This document shows positions 24,701 to 38,100 of a stretch of 64,000 bases of DNA, in pieces. The stretch comes from Marisa cornuarietis. Lineage: Eukaryota > Mollusca > Gastropoda > Architaenioglossa > Ampullariidae. A program made the translations under genes and the position numbers. The notes beneath the pieces were generated by a model. It saw only the letters and a program-made list of their open reading frames with translations. It was not told the origin of the DNA and did no database searches. Position 1 is the first letter of the stretch, and each line of letters opens with the position of its first letter. Where the stretch lies: the NCBI GenBank assembly GCA_004794655.1, contig SMMW01000619.1:2774001-2838000 (forward strand), read 5' to 3'.

Positions 24701-27700
24701 CAGGACAGACTATAAACTTCATCAGTCTGTGTGTGCAGTTTGTTGTGCAGCCATGCCAACAGCAATACCACGCACGACGTTGCTTTTGCGCATATCTTTC
24801 GCGCACCTTATTTACAGAAAGGTCCATATGTCTCAGGAAATTAAGAAGGGAAACCAAGATGTACCATAAAATCAGTTCGTAGTTGATCGATTGGCTTTCA
24901 ATTAAGAACGAACCTTCGATTTCCTGCACCAGGCTCAGACTGGGAAGGACATCACTTTAGGGCGCTATGATAAGCTGTTTTGCGCCACGTTACTTTATGT
25001 AACGGATTTAATTTGTTTTTTTTTGTTTTTTTTTTACTACAGCAGGCTATTAGCAAAGAGATGCTTGTTAACAGAGGTAGCGAGCTTACGTGGCTCACTG
25101 TGTCTAGGGTACGCCATGCTGGAAGTCGGCACCCAACTCTCTTCCTGCCGCCTTCACCTTCCGCGATAAATCAGGTACCCGTTTCTGCTAAACAGCAGGG
25201 TGGGTAGGGAGATTTCTCCCTTCGCAGGCCCAAACAAGTTTCGACCCAGAAAACTTCTGCTGCTTCACAGTTGAGCGCAAGAACATCAGGCTACAGAGTC
25301 TTCCCAAACATTCGCCATAGCGTCCGTAATAACTGCAAACTCTCCAGTTTCATTACATAGCTGGAAAAAAAATGCTATAGGAATGGAGAGAAGAGAGAGC
25401 TCATCATCATGCAAGCACACCCATTTAAATTTCTAAAGGGAAGCAGATCATTTGATGGCCTACGAAGTAGGAGGAAAAGGTCAAAAGAGGCAAATCTTTA
25501 GACTAAAATAATGGCAGCGTTGCCAAGGCGACGCTTTGGTCTTGGTTTTCCCCCACCCACGCTTATGACTGACGTGTGAGGCAGGCGATCGATTTCCCAT
25601 CAGCTCTTGAAGTTTGTGGTAAAAGAGTTTGAAGAATACGAAGACACAAAGGTCTGAGTATCAGAATGCTTTTGTCTCAAAAATAAGGCATTCTCCTTGT
25701 CCTGCTTGTTCTGGAAGGAGTTTTTGCGACTGGAGGTCAACCGTCCTCATCATTCGCCCACCCTTATCTTCCAGTGTAGACCAGCATTTATATATGTCAT
25801 TGTGCATCAGCAGGCCGACACACAGACATCACCCTGATGGGCACGTCCTTTGGTGCAGGCAATTTCGGCACCTCCATAGCTGTAGCTGATGCACACATTC
25901 TTGCCCGTAAACAGAGTCGACATCTCCTTAGACGTACATGGCCCTAATAGACTTGACACTGATAAGCATGATGGTGTGCGCAGATAATGTCGGCAGCACC
26001 CTAAAAGTACACGACCCAGATAAACCTGACCCACATAGACATGGCTCCGATAGTCAGAGGCTGATGGACAATGGTCGCGCGCGTCGGCGCTGTCTGAAGT
26101 CGCCGTGAAGAGTGCCGTTGCAGGCGCAGGCTGCATTATGCAGGAGGACGATCAATACTCCAGGCCTCCCTGTCGCACTTTTTTTGTCGCCGGCAACCTC
26201 TCCGCATGGCGCCCTCTGTGGAAATGGCTCCCCGACCCCGGGGGGAAGGGTCACTTCCTTGCCCGCCACCGGTCGGGGACTGGTCCGGACACGGCGCAGC
26301 CTTGACCGCGTGTTGAGAGCGTGTGTGCGCGTGTGTGTGTAGGGTGTGGAGGGATGGTGTGGTAGTGCCGGTGCCAGTCATGCAGGAGGGCGCGCGCCTG
26401 TGTGACATGTCGTGCGCGCTCTTCTCCTCTTGTGCGCCTCGCAGGACCAGTCAGGCGGCGGATAGTAGCATGTGTATGTGGGGTAAGTAGTTCTCTCTCT
26501 CTTTCCTTCTTTCTTTCTCTGTCTTTACTACCTCTTTCCTTCTCCCCCTCCACCATTTTCCCCCCGGTCGCCCACCCATCGTCCTCATCAAACATCGTGA
26601 TGGTTATTCCAGCTTAGCGTTGGTAATGTGATGATGCTCACATTCCGTCTGTTGGTTACGCTGACCACCTGGCCTCTGTTGTTGACTGGCTTGTCGCGAG
26701 TGGACCCTGTCCATATTGTAAGAGGTTCAGTCTCTCTAACCCATTCCCACTCATTTCCTGCCGCATTTTTCCTCCGTTTGTGTGAAAATTGTGTAGAGCT
26801 TTCGGCACACAACAATCTGTCACTTAAGTCTCTCTCTCTATTACTATCTCCCATCCCTTCTCTTTCTGTCGTTCTCCAGTCTCGGCATTTAATCCTAGTG
26901 CGGCATGCCTGGGTGCCGTGGGATGCACACCCCGAGTGCTGCAGTGCTGGCTCCTTGCGGCAGGCCTATTGATCAGCGCCACGCGTCGCACGTGCCCTCC
27001 TCCAGTCGCCCCAGCATGCCATGCGTTACAAACACGCTGACGTAGTGTCGCGCAGTGCTGTCACCGCAATTTTCAACGTTGGTTGGATGGTACACAGCCA
27101 CTTTCCGTGTAGTAGCATATGGAATGTAGACGAACAGCCACTTTCCATCGACTAGCATCTTGACTGATAAAAACTACTTTTTGTGACAGCCTCCTTCATA
27201 CGAGTAGTGTCTTGAGTGATGTGAATAACAGCTACACTCCATAGAACCAACATTTTTCTTCCTGCATGAAGATGATGATGATGAGGAGGTTATACACTTT
27301 GTTTCCCTGTGTAGAGGCGAGCTCAGTTGCGCAGTGCACGGGTGACCAGAATCGATATTGACCACATAACAAGCAACACCAACGGATGACACCGTGGCAA
27401 GCATGAACAGTATATTTTCATAGCACGCATTCGCAGTACTCTCTGTGCCCATTTCAAGACAGAACAGCATTATCGCGAGATACGAAGGCTGCTGATGGTC
27501 TGCAAGTGAACATCGATTCACTTACGAAAAGTAACGCGTTCTCACGAGTAAAGAATCTTCGTGGTATGAATGCCGTCGCTGACTGCAGTGTACAATGTGA
27601 AACTGAAAGAAAACACTGCTGAGCATGCTTCACGTGCTGGCTCTCAGGGCACAACTGCCGCTGCGCCATATTGCTTCCACGATACTTTCGGAAAAGGGAG

Positions 27701-29088
27701 AGGTCTTGTTTAAAATATGGACCTTGAGAAGGGGAGGATGGGGCTGGGGGGGGGGAACCTTCACGACTGAAGGAGTTCCAAAGCGTGTAAGGGAAGTTGT
27801 ACGAGAATTGAGGTGTGTGTGTGTGTGTGTGCAGGGGTGGTGGTGGTGAGGGGGGTAGGGGCGACAGTTAAGATTAGAGATTAGCAGGAAGGACGATTTG
27901 AATAGAAGTGTCGATCACAGATAACAGGGAAATCCGGGAAAGCAGGACCGAAGTCTTTCGTTTACCAACGTGTTTAATTTAGCGTATCTAGTCAGTCTAA
28001 CGGTAACTGTGTAGCTATTGCCACAAAACTTTGCTAACCAGGAAGTAGTGTGTTAAAGAGTCCTTGTGCTGTACAGTGCCGCTAGACTGTCACCACCACC
28101 CACCCTATCACATTCTCTCCCGCTGCCACACGCGTTAAAGTGTTTTCAAAGTGCGACGACATTGCCTTGACATACTGGCGTCATCTGATTTATATCTGGC
28201 TTCTTTCTTCCTTTTTTTGTCGATCACTAATGCGACAGATCAAGAACTGAACGGTTGAGGAGAGCACCTCCCCATTGTAGTCTCATGCGCACGCACGCAC
28301 CCATCCACGCAGACATTCCATGTTTCTCTCTAATGTACCCACTGCTTAAAACTTACATTTGAGGAGATTAGTCAGTACGTGGCCGACACTAGTATTGATA
28401 ATTTGATTATCTTAATTGTAACTTTATCAATTCTGCCATTTTCACTGCTGGATCCATGCGCTCGCTTCGTTTTTAAGCGAATCTCTTGAAATGGTTGAAC
28501 TGTTTTTTTTAGGCATCTAGGGCCCGAGGTGCCTAGTGAGATTTGCAGTGTACAACGAGCTGAAATCTCCTAATAGTAAATAACATTCGTTTTAATGACA
28601 CTAGATTGTAAAGACATTTCTTGGCTCAGACGTCTATCCCCATCGGACCCGATAAGAGGTCGCCAAATTTCGGCCTTTCGAGAGCACGATGGTCCGTGTG
28701 AGGACAGTTATACAACAGCAGTAGGAGTGACGTGCACGACAACGGCAAGTCTGCGTCACTACAGCGAAGATAAATGCGGTAGACATTGTTTACAACGTTA
28801 CAGTCAGCAGCTACAAAATTCGAGAAGTAAAGCGGACAGTAATGTTGAGTGCTTGCCATACTGCCAAGTCTTATCAATACACAAAACTGCGCGGTATGAG
28901 TGCTCTAGCTGAAATATTTGGCGATTGTCTTGAGTACGGACTTATACCACCTAGCACCACTTCTGTCTTTATTATTTTTTACTTTCCTGTTGTTGTTGTT
29001 TTCTTCTCTTCTGTTTTTGCTGCGCAATGAGCATTCTTTTGAATGGATACCTGGACATTATAAATCATCATCATCATCATCATCATCA

Positions 29089-29147
<59 letters not shown>

Positions 29148-32100
29148 TTCACTGAAAGATTCACCTTAAGCATCCAGCTAGCGCCTAGTGCCTTGCGAAT
29201 CTAGCCCAGGAAGACCATAGAGCTTGAGAATGACGGCGTGTAGGAGAGCTGATTAGTAGGGCTAGCGGAATATCACGATTACACGGCAAACACGGAAATC
29301 GTGATTTAGGCAGACTTCCGTGTATTTTAGCAAATGCCGTGAAATGACCGTGTTTTGTGCATATTTCTGTGTATATGCCGTGTTTCCTATTAAAAACTCC
29401 TATTAAATTCTGTATGAAAGTTTGTCGGACAGACATGTGTACGTTTTGGATAGGATAGTGTCATGTTAATAAATAGGAATATAAATCTAAAATATTTACA
29501 AGATTACGCGGTTACTGACTCACAATCCCAGTTCTTTGACGTCATTTTTAGACGTCACATCCGGTATTATTTTGGTAACTAAATAAAACTTGCATTAGAA
29601 AGAAAATGGAAAAATCAGTTAACATCAGCTATACTGAGCGCGCTAAACAATATTCAAAAGGAACGTTACATGCAGATGACGGTTGGTTTTTGTTTTTTTT
29701 GTTTTTTTTTTTTTTGGTACCAGTTGCAATTAAATCGGACACGTAAAGCGACAATACACAGACATTTAGAGACCCTGTCTCACAGTAATAATAATAATAA
29801 TAATAGTGAAGATTTTTATAGCGCATATTCACACTCATAGAGAGCATGCTCTTAGGGCTTAAAACGAGGAAGAGACGTGGACTAAGTAGACACAGAACAA
29901 AGGGGACAAAAGAAAACGACAGTACTGACGAAACAGAAAACATTAAAAGGCATCAAGTAACAGGAAGTAACAAACGGCAGCGGTAAATGCTTCAACGAGC
30001 TCAAAATGTGAAACATTACGAGCATCTCGTGCCTCAGTGACTCGCTTGAAGGAACCGGATTGTCGCCTGTCTCTTTCTATCTCTCAGCTGCTTCATTGTA
30101 ACGCTGTCGTTTCGTTTGATCCGCATCAAGCAAACTGCTGACATTCAACAACTTTGCTGCGATGCCAGGAGCTGATTCTGTGAGCATCAGGAACGAAATG
30201 GCTGCTGACAAACTGGCTGTGCGAGAAGTGGAACAGACCGTCGCTCCCTTGGATTTCTGGTTTGCTAGCAAGAAACGCATCCTTACATTGTTTGCTTTAG
30301 CTGTACGGTACTTATCAGTTCCAACAAACTTGTAGCCTAAAAGTAAGGTTATGTTCTTAGTGGAGCACGTGCACATGCCGTGTTTTTACCGTGGTTTTTT
30401 TTTTTTTGATAAGTCGAATAAATTCACCGTGTTTTAAGCTGTTTTTTTTACCGTGATTTTCCGTTTGCTCTACTGATTATCCAGCTTTGTGCGTCTCTAT
30501 TTTTCTTCAACGTTGTTGCGTTACCGCCAGCAGTAGCCGTGCGGTGTTCTCACCTGTTATACCCATGGTACAGCAGCATTCTAACATGAGGTCTGAAGGC
30601 ACGTGTTCGCCCTCTAGCCCTAATCAATCGTAGTTGGACACTTGTTTCAACAGCGTGCTTTAGCTCTGTGATGATTTTTCAGCTTATTAAGCGCTTGTCA
30701 CCAGTACAGTGAAGTTGACTGTCCTAGATTCGTACCTCTTGGTGGGCGCATTGTTTTTTCTGCGTGTGGTACCCGTACCTGTCATTGAGCCGGCTACTTG
30801 GCCGTGATTTAGCCTCAGCAATGTGTAACGTACAAAGTTTGCGGAGCTGTGGTCTAGTCGACAAACGGTTGGATAGCTGACTGCTTGTCTGGTTGATTGG
30901 CTTGTTGATTTACTGGTTGGTCAGGTTTTCTGGTGGACAGCATCATCGTCACCACCACCCAGCCTTTGTGCATGAGCTCACGGTCGTCAAGAGGCAACTC
31001 ACCTCGGACATTCACTGGGTGTTGGCGGTCGTGATATCATTGCTCTCGTGTGGTTATTCGTGTAGTGAGGGCTGTGACATCATAACGCTCATGTGGTTAT
31101 TTAATTGTGTGTTGTTAACTGAAAGCACTAGCACAGGAAGGAAAGTGATGCTATGATGTATTGATAACCGCCTGACTGCTGGAGTGGACAGTCGTGACGA
31201 TAACTCGTTCAAATCACAGCTTTATATAGGCATAAGTATAAACACACATGCACATGACATTTGGTACTGGTTCTTAACATAGACATTAGTAATAAATACA
31301 TATTTAGATGGCATTGTGTGCGATGAGTTGTAGTAGGTCTTTAATTGCTTCGTGTGTGAATGTTGTCTTCCGTCTTTGCGTGTGTGCCTCAGTCTGACGA
31401 CGTCAGAAGAATAGACATGATAAGAGAGGCAGTTGGGGATATGTCTATGTAGAGCTGCAAAAAAAGAAAAAAAAATCAGTGGACAACCGTCTGTGAATAA
31501 CTAGAGAATGACATTCTGTTTATACCACCCAGTGAATGTGTTGCCTCCGTGCATCGCCTTACACAGTGTGCTTTCTCCTGACTTATATTTTTCTTCTGAC
31601 TGCCGTCGAACATCAGCAGCCTTCACTTTCCATCACCGTGATTATGAGTGAAGGTCGCTCGTCTCCATTGCCCATCTTGACTACAACTGAAGATCAACTG
31701 TCTCCTCTTTCCTCTCCCTTCGTCGGCGGGGCTCTCGTCAAGGTGATGTTTGTAATTTGTCGTATGCGTGTGGGAGCAGGTGTGTATGACATAACATTGT
31801 GTCTGGAATCTGTTCTTACAATAGCATCTAAATAACCTTTCCGCTTAAATGAAAAATCGGAGCAAACTCCTAAATCCTTTTGCAAATCACACTTGCAAAC
31901 ACGTAAGTCGCCGGGCAGATCTGATTTAGAATGTCAGTGAAACAAAATATGTTTGCGTAATGCATGCGTTTGTCTCATTCCTCCTTTGTTCCTGCATCCG
32001 CCCCTTGTGTCTGCCGAGCTGGAGTTGTTCCTCCCTCATTTGGACGCAGCGCGCACGGAGCTTGTGGCCAGCCAGCAACTGCAGGAAAGTTGTTGTCGGT

Positions 32101-35100
32101 TGTTTCACGTCGCTCTCATAAAGTGGCGTTGTCGGGTATTAGCAGCCATTGATGGCACGCTGACCTTTGACTCCCTCCCTGGTATCCGTCACTGCTGTCA
32201 CTGGGTTCACCGGATGAGAGAGAAACAGAACAAAGGTTGGCTGGGCGCAGATCATCGCTGGCTGTTGTTTCGCTTTGGTAATGCGACACAACGCGGAAAA
32301 GTTATTACAGGCAATGTCAGCGATTTGTAGACCTGGGGTGACATCAGTGATGCTTGCCTGCAGCTTTGATGGCAGCAGTCTGAGAGGGGCGGGGGTACTA
32401 GTGCACGGGGGTTGTGCCTCACGTTTCCAAATACTCAAATGGCGTGCTTAACCGTCTTGTAGAACCTCAGAGTTTGCCTGGTGCACATAAAAAGGGGGGG
32501 GAGAGAATGGAAAGTTCGAAAGAAAGAACTCACTCAAGTCCTTCCCCACCTCCCCACCCCGCCGCTGTGTCCCGAAGCTGACTGGCACCCGAGGTCGACG
32601 CGGAAGTGCTGCTTGTCTGTACGTATTAAATGTTTGCACTTTGTGTGCGTGCGTGCGTGCGCGTGGGTTGCCGGAGCTGCTTGCTGGTTGTGCAGGACGC
32701 AAGTCGACAACAGCAGCTGAGTGTGACATTCATTTCCGCTCTACGGTTAGTTTCCTCTTGTGCAGCCGTGACTGGACACTCCAGTGACCCGAGAAGGGAG
32801 TGGTTAGGGGCTGAAGCTCCGTGGCAGACAACGGTCCGTCAAGCAAGTTATCCTTAACCGAAGGCTGTTGATGATGTGGGCTGCGTACAAGACTGTCGGG
32901 AATCCACATAGGGTAGTGCAGGCAAGTTTCCGGTAAAGAGGTCTACGGAAGGTTGTGTTGAGGTCACGACACAAGAGCTAAGAGGTTCAGAGCAGTTGTA
33001 CAGTGAATATTTTTACCGTCGTTTGACACTGACACGAGACAAGACTGCTACATAAATAAAATGTTGTAAAACGAAGTCTGTAATATAATTAGACCTGTCA
33101 CTTCTGTAGTCAGGTGGCGTAATTTTATGAGTCTGTGGTAGGTCGGTGGGATAGTAGATCGTTTTAGCACTGATGTACATTTAACTATTAAAACATGCTA
33201 TTAGACTACTGTAAAATATGTGACACCCATTTATTATATTACTATAGAGTGGACTTCTGTTATCTTTCTGTTATTACTGTAAATTACGTGCCCCGTTTGT
33301 TACTGACACTCTGCTTCCGTCTTGGTGTCAGATATCAACTACGTCCTGCCTGCCCCAGGAATGAGAGTTCTTGAACGACTTTCTTAACAGAATATCGGTG
33401 ACCCCAGTAGATAGTAAGGCTACCATCTTCCTCGTCTTCCTGTGCCACCCAGCACGCGGTCTGTCATGGCTTGTCAAGTGGCCTTGTAACTGCTTTGTTG
33501 TGTGGCCTCTCCTTCTCTCGGACATTTTGTATCTTGGCTCTATTCCTTCACGAAATGCACGAACACGTGTATCGTCTTTTTTTTGAGTGCACCTAACCGT
33601 CATTTTTCAAAATGTGCAGTTGTGTTAAATTGTTCATACTGCAAAAAAAAAAAAAAGTAAAACAAGCAAAACAAAACAAAAAAACAAAAAACCTTTTGTT
33701 TTTTTTTGTTAGGGGCATACAGACCATAAATTTTCCCTCATGTTCTAACAGGACCAACAGTTCCTGCTTCCTTTCTCGTTCGCTGCCTACATTGTCGAGC
33801 TGTGCGTCATTTTCACCTAACTTCCCATTTGGCAGCGAGGAGGAAAAAAATCCCTGTCCCATTTCTACTGCCTGTTTGTAACTTTTCTGATGATTTGTAA
33901 TGGCAGGAGAAATCAGTCACAGCACTGGTGGCAGCTGTGCGGGCAATCAGTTTGTAACAGCTGTAAAGATGGGCTGCTCCTACTAAATAATCCTAGCTGT
34001 AAAATCTTACGACAGAGCCAAGGTTTAAAGATTTTATTATTGTTTTTGTGTACAAATAGATGTACTAGTCTGGCTGTCAGTCAGGACCAAACAGCTAGTG
34101 GTCAACGGACTGTTCTCGTGCGCACTGAGTTTTTTTTTTTCCACGGCTTCATAAGCCTAGAGTACCGACGACTGCCTTATTAGCAGCAAACGTTCCTACT
34201 AGGGTACTGCTTAATCCTGTCCTGGGTTAGATGTTCACGAACAGGGAAGAATGTGCTTATTGGCAGTGGTAGATAACTGCAGGAAGTAGCATAACGCGCA
34301 GGTAGTGGATAACATGATACAGACAAGAAGGTGGTGAGGCCACCGTCATCGTGAGGACCTGAGATAATCCCAACATAAGGAAGGTCCCGTGTCTTTTATA
34401 GCTTAGTTTAGACACACAACATTTTTTCTACCATATCTTACGCCAGTCGGGGAAGAAGATTGTGTCTGTGTAGCATAGTTTACCCCAAACAAGGAAAAAA
34501 CGGGTCTGAATTAAAGACTTACCCCATACAGGGAGGAAGTGTCTCTGCGAAGAATAGCTTACTTCACACAGATAAGAATGTCTGTAGAACATTTTATTTC
34601 TTACTAGGAATATTTTATCAGGGAGGTACTGCTCTTCTGAAAATCAGTTTACCTCATAAGAAACATATATTTCTAAAACAGGTTTCGCCAAGCAGGAAGA
34701 GCATCATCCAACTGAGCTGAATGAAAGAAGTGATCAAAATTTACGGTTGATATTTGATGTCATATTCTGTAAACGGGTTTTAAATAAATTGTATGAGATT
34801 GTTTTCTGAAAAAATGGCAGTAAAAACTATTTTTTTCCCTTAACCGTTGCACTGTTTCTTGTGACAAGGTAAACCAGTCCAAAACACTACATCCCAAAAT
34901 CTAGGTAAATCTGTACCCCCATCTCGCCTCTCCGTTTTGATATAGGCGCTTACAAATGTGCATTTATTAACTTATCATCTACAAATATGCATTAACTTAC
35001 AATCCCAGCTCTCTCCCTGAAAAGCAATAAAAACCATAACCAAAACCCATAAACTTTGCCATAAATGAATTAATAAGTTTGCTAATTATCATATAGTAGA

Positions 35101-38100
35101 TTGAAAATATCCTTAAAATCAATGAAACCATAGGAAATAAGGGGTTCCTACACTCTTTCAAAACCAGAACTAAAACTAAACATAAGGTAGGGTAACTTAA
35201 TAAAGTAAAAAGTCAAAGTCCCATAAAGAGACAACTATACACAAACTGTAAAGATAGTAGCAAACCTTACAAATAACTAGTTTATAAAGACAAAAACAAT
35301 GTTAAAAAGAATAACTATGACAACATTGAAGGTCTCTTAACCAACGAACAGTAAAAACAAATAAATTCTTCTTCTTCTTCTTCTTATTCCTTTTCGCCCC
35401 CAGTGGAGCATAGGGCTGCAACTACACCACGCCAGCGAACCCGGTTCTGGGCCTCCCTCCCCAGTTGGGTCCATGTCATTCCAGCTGCCTCCGCCTCGCC
35501 GTGGACCGATCTTCTCCACGTCTGTCTGGGTCTCCCAACCCTGCGTCTCCCCTGTGGGTTCCAGTCCAGAGCTTGTCGTGTTAGATTTTCGGCCGGCTTT
35601 CGCAGGGTGTGGCCGATCCAGCCCCACTTTCGCTTCTTGATGTCTTGGCTGGCAGGTTTCTGGTTGGCTCTCTCCCACAGGTATGCATTGGAGATTCTCT
35701 CGGGCCATCTGATGTTGAAAATGTGCCGCAGACATCTGTTTATGAATGTTTGAATCTTCCTGGTGATGTTGTTTGTTACACGCCATGTCTCAGACCCATA
35801 TAGAAGGACAGATTTTACGTTCGTATGAAAGATGCGGATCTTGGTATGTTGAGATAGTGCCTTGGAATTCCAGATGGGTCGCAGGATGTGGAATGCTTGC
35901 CTGGCTTTATTTATTCTGCTTCTTACATCTTCATCAGCACCTCCATCTTTGGTGACTATGCTGCCTAGGTAGGTGAAGCGGTCAATCTCTGTGATACATT
36001 CCCCGTGTAGTTGAAGTGGGGCTTCTTGCTTGTTGTTGATCCGCATTACCTCTGTCTTCTTGATGTTGATTGTCAGCGCAGTTGTCGCTGCTTCCTCTGA
36101 GAGCCGAGTGAGCTTTGTCTGTGCATGTTGTTGCTTGTGGGACAGCAAGCTGATGTCGTCTGCAAAGTCGAGATCTTCAAGTTGCATGGCAAAGGTCCAT
36201 TGAATGCCTGTGTTGCTGTTAGAGGTTGTTCTTCTCATGATCCAGTCTATGACGATCAGGAAGATTGTCGGCGAGAGCATGCAACCTTGCCTTACTCCAG
36301 TCCTCACTGCAAAGGGGTCCGTCAGCTTCCCATTGTGGATCACCTGGCATGTCGAGTCCTCATACAGCTGTTGGATGATGGCAATGAACTTTGGTGGAAA
36401 TCCGTAGTGCTGCATCAACTTCCAGATGGTCTCTCTGTCTACGGAGTCAAATGCCTTCTCAAAGTCCACAAATGTCATGTATAGTGGGGACTGCCATTCG
36501 ATGGACTGTTCAATAATGATTCGCAGTGTAGCAATATGGTCTGTGCATGATCTACCCTGCCGAAAGCCTGCCTGTTCTTGCCGCAGTCTCTTGTCTAGGG
36601 CATTCTTCAGTCTGTCCAGCATGATTCTGGTCAGCACCTTGCTGGGAATGGACAGTAGCATAATCCCACGCCAGTTGCTGCACTGGGTAAGGTCACCTTT
36701 CTTGGGTAGCTTTACCAGATAGCCAAGTTTCCAGTCTGCTGGAACTTGCTCCTGCGTCCAAATTTTCTGCAGCAGGGGGTGTAGCATCTCTGCTGCGGCT
36801 GTTGGATCCGCCTTGAGTGCCTCTGCAGGAATGCCATCTGGGCCTGCCGCCTTACCAGTTTTCAGAGACTTGATGGCTTTGATGATTTCTGCCTTGGTTG
36901 GTGGGTTGGTGTTTACCTGGAGTTGCTCGGTGACTGGGGCAATGTCCAAAATTGTTGCTGGTGGTGGCCGGTTCAGTATTTCTTTAAAATGTTCTGCCCA
37001 GCGAGATCTTTGTTCTGCATCCCCAGTAATGACGTTGCCATTTTTATTTTTTACTGGCCTGCATGCATTGATGTTTTTCCGTCCTGACAGAGTTCTTGTA
37101 ATTTCGTATAGTCTTTTCATGTTATTTTGCCCAGCTGCTTGTTCTGCCTCTTCTGTCATCCTGTGTGCGAACTGTCTCTTGTCGCCTCTTGCACTCTTCT
37201 TCACTTCTCGGTTCATCTCCCAGTACTTTGCTCTGAGCTCTTCTTTTTCCTGCTGGTCTTGACACTGGCTGATCTTCTGCTTCAGCTCTTTCCTTTCCTC
37301 TATCTTTTTCCAGGTCCCTATGCTCAGCCATTCCTTGTGTTGTTTCTGTTTCTTTCCCAGAACCCGTTTGCAGGCGGCCTTCCAGGTCTCCTGTAATCCT
37401 GTCCAGTGGTTGGCCATTGTTTCTTCAAAGAGTCCCTCCAGTGCCTCAAACCTGTTTTTGACTTCACAGTTGAACTCTTCTTGCTTCCTGCGATCTCTAA
37501 GAAACTGCACGTTGAATTTGTGGTGTGGTCTGTCTGATGACTCATGGAAGGACCTCAGCTTTATCTTCAAAGTTGCTACAAGCAAGTGGTGGTCTGAGGC
37601 TGCATCTGCACCACGCCTTACCCTGACATCCAGCAGACTTCTTCTAAACTGTCGATTAATGGTGATGTGATCGATCTGGTTTTCTGTCTTTCCATCTGGT
37701 GAAGTCCAGGTGGTCTTGTGGATGGTTTTGTGAGGAAAGACTGTGCCTCCGATTACAAGGTCATTAAACAAGCAGAAGTCTGTGAACAGCTCACCATTCT
37801 CATTGCAGTTGCCCACACCGTGCTTTCCCATTATGTGTTCTTTATCCGTGTTTTCATCTCCAACTTTGGCATTCATGTCGCCCATGATGATCTTCAGGTC
37901 TCGTCTTGGAGTACGATCAACCAGCGCTTGTAGGGAGTTGTAAAAGTCCTCCTTCTCCTCTTCTTTTGCTGCGTTGGTAGGTGCATAGCACTGGATGATG
38001 GTCATCTTTCTTCCTTTGGAGTTGAACCGAGCTGCCATGAGTCGTGGCGAAACTGGTTCCCATGATATTAGTGCCCTTGCAGCCTCCTGTGTCATCAGTA

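Larger units (their letters stand above)
29254..30475 (+). mobile_element. internally deleted hAT-type DNA transposon
   Basis: The ends are inverted repeats: left TAGTAGGGCTAGCGGAATAT then CACG; right, read on the minus strand, CAGTAGAGCAAACGGAAAAT then CACGG. Near the left end an ATG at 29606 opens [20 protein letters not shown], resembling the N-terminal zinc-finger region of CGGBP1/hAT proteins. Near the right end a frame includes [11 protein letters not shown] and YLSVPTNL before a stop at about 30335, resembling the hAT C-terminal dimerisation domain. The middle of the transposase gene is missing, so the element is non-autonomous. CCGTGTTT motifs recur in both subterminal regions. No clear 8-bp duplication remains. 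Confidence 0.65.

Noticed and set aside
25041..25186. Frame between a T-rich acceptor and an AATCAG|GTACCC donor, considered as an internal exon
   Set aside because: The reading phase does not match neighbouring exons and the peptide has no recognisable feature.
29064..29145. CRISPR-like or structured repeat
   Set aside because: It is a simple (ATC)n microsatellite without spacers; this is eukaryotic DNA.
31645..31740. Open frame [12 protein letters not shown]... ending at a possible GTGATG donor, considered as an alternative first exon
   Set aside because: It ends in phase 0, which does not fit the phase required by the exon at 45136, and the donor is weak.
31953..32330. 125-residue plus-strand ORF
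   Set aside because: No domain, no splice support, overlaps other frames of similar length; likely chance in a GC-richer patch.
35403..37943. Many plus-strand ORFs across the LINE
   Set aside because: They are antisense shadows of the intact minus-strand endonuclease-reverse transcriptase frame.
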